From the NCBI GenBank assembly GCA_963794165.1, contig CAWCCT010000003.1, positions 1 to 64,000 of the forward strand: a stretch of 64,000 nucleotides of DNA. Direction: 5' to 3'. Positions 61,923 to 64,000 of the stretch are shown here, piece by piece. The notes beneath the pieces are model-generated. The model did not search any database and was not told the DNA's origin. It saw nothing but the letters and a program-made list of their open reading frames with translations. Both the position numbers and the translations under genes were made by a program. This stretch comes from PALSA-350 sp963794165. GTDB taxonomy: Bacteria; Acidobacteriota; Terriglobia; Terriglobales; Acidobacteriaceae. How positions within the stretch are numbered: the first letter of the stretch is position 1; every line of letters begins with the position of its first letter.

Positions 61923-62092
61923 CTTGGCTAGGGGAGTTCCATACCTGCCACGAATCCCGGGTGCCCCACATCTCGCTAGTTTTTCGCGAGATGTGGGATA
62001 CCACGAAGGTCAATTTCCAGCCTTTGCAGCCTGAACCACTCCCGGTTAAAAGCAGCGGCACCCGGGATTCGTGGCAGGTACGGAACTAAGCC
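61923..62092. repeat. Palindromic 'cacatctcgcgaaaaa' element, copy 4
   Basis: The core hairpin at about 61964-61997 (ccccacatctcgctagtttt, then tcgcgagatgtggg) is the family core in reverse. The outer stem pairs agttccatacctgccacgaa plus tcccgggtgcc (61935-61965) with ggcacccgggattcgtggca plus ggtacggaact (62057-62087). The stem differs completely from copies 1-3 apart from the cgggtgcc next to the core. It lies upstream of mfd. Confidence 0.75.
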
Positions 62093-62120
62093 GAGAGATC
62101 TGTTCTGCGCCAACGCAAAC

Positions 62121-62164
62121 AAACCACGGGCACCGCCGGCGAATAGCCGGCGCTGCCCGTGGTT
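62121..62164 (-). terminator. Strong hairpin terminator after the bactofilin gene
   Basis: aaccacgggcaccgccggcg and cgccggcgctgcccgtggtt-type arms around an aata loop form a stem of about 19 bp. On the minus strand it is followed by tttgtttgcg, placed 16 bp after the bactofilin stop. It could end transcription there before the mfd promoter region. Confidence 0.6.
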
Positions 62165-62179
62165 TAAAGTCGTGCTGCT

Positions 62180-62710
62180 CTACGCCTGAACGGCGACCGC
62201 GGCCTTTTCAGAGTTGGACACGCTCACCGGCGCGCTGCCTTCTTTACCGCTACCCGGCTTGCGGATGTCGATGCCGCCCTTGAAGAAGGCACCATCTTCA
62301 ATGCTAATGCGCTGGGCAATTACATCCCCGGTGAGTGAACCTTCACTGCGGATGTCTACCCGGTCGCTGGCATTGATGTTGCCCCGCACCTTGCCCAATA
62401 CCACTACTTCGCGGGCAGAGATGTTGGCGGACACCTGGCCATTGCGGCCTACGGTAACCCGGTTGCCAGGTAGGTTGATCGCGCCTTCGACCTTGCCGTC
62501 AATGTACAACGACTCGGAACCCGTCACTTCGCCCTTCACTACCAGGCTCTTGCCAATCGTGGCCTGATCGGCGGCTGCCGGCGATGCGGGCGAGGTGCTG
62601 GAAGTACGCGTGCTGGTTGGTTCGTGACTTGCAGTCGTAGGTACAGACGGACGCGTGGGCTCCGTGCTGGGGGACTGCGAGGGACTTCCAGGTTGGTTCG
62701 GTTTCCACAT
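62180..62710 (-). CDS. Bactofilin (polymer-forming cytoskeletal protein)
   Basis: 176 residues: a disordered Ser/Thr/Pro leader of about 55 residues, then a beta-helix of repeated short strands (TIGKSLVVKGEVTGSESLYI, DGKVEGAINLPGNRVTVGRN, GQVSANISAREVVVLGKVRG, NINASDRVDIRSEGSLTGDV), and a short tail. This is the DUF583/bactofilin fold. Bactofilins assemble without nucleotide into filaments that place envelope enzymes. A peptidase partner is not next to it. Confidence 0.9.
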   Translation of the reverse strand: MWKPNQPGSPSQSPSTEPTRPSVPTTASHEPTSTRTSSTSPASPAAADQATIGKSLVVKGEVTGSESLYIDGKVEGAINLPGNRVTVGRNGQVSANISAREVVVLGKVRGNINASDRVDIRSEGSLTGDVIAQRISIEDGAFFKGGIDIRKPGSGKEGSAPVSVSNSEKAAVAVQA

Positions 62711-63009
62711 CTCTTTTGTACTTCCTTTCGTTTACGTCTGGATACAGGCCCCCGGAACAACCCTGCGGAAGTTCTTCCGCATTTCAGGGCAAATCAGGCG
62801 GAGCTGTTGTTTTTCCTTCTCACTTGCTTGCACGGTCAAATCCCTGCAAGCCGCGCAATCCTTGCTCTTCTCTGCATCTTAATCACGCTTGGCGCAAAAT
62901 TGAAATCCCCCATTCCGAAACTTTAAAAGTTCCGGGGTGGCTGACCCATTAGTATCAACAAAGACATGTCTTTTGGTGACCTGTCTCGATTCGCACAAAC
63001 GCTCCTGGA

Positions 63010-64000
63010 ATGACTGACCGCGAACTCCTTCACCGTATTGAACGTTCTGCCGGCCACCGCGCCGGCTACAAACAGCTGGTTCGCGAATTGGGTCTGGGCG
63101 GAGGGCGGGAGCGCCGCATGCTGCTGGAACAGCTCGACCGCATCACTGCCCGCGGCGAACTGGTCAAGGTAGACCGCGATCACTGGGCGCTTCCCCAGGC
63201 AGCCGCGCGCAACGACCTTCTAGCCGGCCGCCTGGATGTGCATCGCGACGGGTTTGGGTTTGTGCGGCCGGAAACCCGCCAGGCTGGCGGTGACGATGAC
63301 ATCTTCATTCCTCCCAACGAGATGAATGGCGCCATGCAAGGCGACCAGGTACTGGTAGAACTGGCGCCGCCCCGTCCCGACGGAAGGCGCAGCGGGCGCA
63401 TTGCCAGGGTCCTCAGCCGCCGCAACCCAACTGTGGTCGGCATCTTCCATTATGCGCTTAACGAACATGCGCCGGGAAATACGGTAACTCCGCTCGATGA
63501 GCGGGTGACCCAGCCCATCCTCATCCCCTTTGGCCTGGAACAAGTGGCGGCCGCAGGCGAAGTAACTCCACATCGCGTCGTTAGTGAGAATATCGGCCCG
63601 CAGATTCGTTTCGACACTATTTCGGACTTGGAGGGCATGGTGGTCGACGTGGAAATCACCGACTGGCCCACCCCTACCCGTTCCGCGCGCGGCCGGGTCA
63701 TCGAGATTTTGGGCCGCGAAGACGATTTTGGAGTGGATGTGGAAATCGTCATCCGCAAGCATCATCTGCCCCATGTTTTCCCTTCCCGGGTTCTCGAGGA
63801 AGCGCGCGCCGCCGCCCACCTGGATCGGGACGAAGCCGCCCGCCGCCGCGATTTTCGAGAGCTCCCCATCGTCACGATCGACGGCGAAACCGCCAAGGAC
63901 TTTGACGACGCTGTTTTCGTCCGCCAGTACGGCGATACCTGGGAGTTACAGGTCCACATTGCCGATGTCGCCCACTATGTGACCCCCGGGTCGGCCCTCG
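63010..64000 (+). CDS. rnr: Ribonuclease R (5' part; runs off the right edge)
   Basis: 330 residues are visible and the gene continues past base 64000. A helical N-terminal domain (TDRELLHRIERSAGHRAGYK, QLVRELGLGGGRERRMLLEQ) precedes cold-shock-like domains (GRLDVHRDGFGFVRPETRQA, DDDIFIPPNEMNGAMQGDQV), then the RNB catalytic start VTIDGETAKDFDDAVFVRQY with its cluster of metal-binding Asp residues. RNase R degrades structured RNA 3' to 5'. The ATG at 63010 follows a 299-bp gap in which nothing else was recognised. Confidence 0.94.
   Translation, partial: MTDRELLHRIERSAGHRAGYKQLVRELGLGGGRERRMLLEQLDRITARGELVKVDRDHWALPQAAARNDLLAGRLDVHRDGFGFVRPETRQAGGDDDIFIPPNEMNGAMQGDQVLVELAPPRPDGRRSGRIARVLSRRNPTVVGIFHYALNEHAPGNTVTPLDERVTQPILIPFGLEQVAAAGEVTPHRVVSENIGPQIRFDTISDLEGMVVDVEITDWPTPTRSARGRVIEILGREDDFGVDVEIVIRKHHLPHVFPSRVLEEARAAAHLDRDEAARRRDFRELPIVTIDGETAKDFDDAVFVRQYGDTWELQVHIADVAHYVTPGSAL

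Overview
The window is a GC-rich bacterial chromosome segment, most likely from an Acidobacteriota (Terriglobia / Koribacter-like) genome. The evidence is a full-length permease of the acidobacterial 'ADOP' (MacB/FtsX-like) type at 14.3-16.8 kb, a TonB-ExbB-ExbD-ExbD-TPR lipoprotein cluster, a GlgE/TreS-maltokinase pathway, DUF885 and bactofilin genes, and many short palindromic intergenic repeats. The taxonomic call is inference; no rRNA gene is present.

Layout. 0-7.4 kb: the 3' end of glgE, a treS-maltokinase fusion broken by one extra base, a glycosyltransferase-like gene, a TM-helix membrane protein and homoserine dehydrogenase. 7.4-14 kb: an accessory stretch with nested palindromic repeats, an ORF-less group II intron, an aldo/keto reductase, a decayed formate dehydrogenase fragment and a surface-polysaccharide trio (acyltransferase 3, O-antigen ligase-like, methyltransferase) that looks AT-richer than its surroundings. 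14-20 kb: ADOP permease, small catalase, MFS transporter, SRPBCC protein. 20-31.9 kb: the replication-origin neighbourhood. On the minus strand mnmE, jag, yidC, yidD, rnpA and rpmH face dnaA; an esterase separates dnaA from dnaN; rsfS, nadD and folK follow. The rpmH gene is only 51 codons long. The best oriC candidate lies just upstream of dnaN (28.5-28.86 kb), where TAG/CTA trinucleotide runs flank an AT-rich core.

32-36.5 kb: tgt-yajC-secD-secF. 36.9-40.9 kb: tonB-exbB-exbD-exbD-TPR lipoprotein, which would energise outer-membrane transport. 41-42.7 kb: an orphan OppD-like ATPase and a metallophosphoesterase. 43-48 kb (minus): ispE, tRNA-Gln(TTG), prs, rplY, pth, rpsF, rpsR, rplI. 48-56.4 kb: a PH-like membrane protein, sugar isomerase, asnS-rocF, a GT87-like mannosyltransferase, DUF4126, an MBL-fold hydrolase and galU. 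56.5-64 kb: DUF885 lipoprotein, mfd, bactofilin and the 5' part of rnr.

Two themes cut across the window. First, at least three families of palindromic intergenic repeats occur: GGCTTTAGCC-type, a 'cacatctcgcgaaaaa' hairpin with locus-specific outer stems, and a 'ccctcggcttcgctcggga' type. One GGCTTTAGCC-type copy is interrupted by the group II intron. Second, six otherwise intact genes (treS-mak, the SRPBCC gene, exbD2, the TPR gene, rplI and a sugar isomerase) are each broken in a way that removing a single base repairs. A systematic insertion error in the assembly explains this better than true gene decay.
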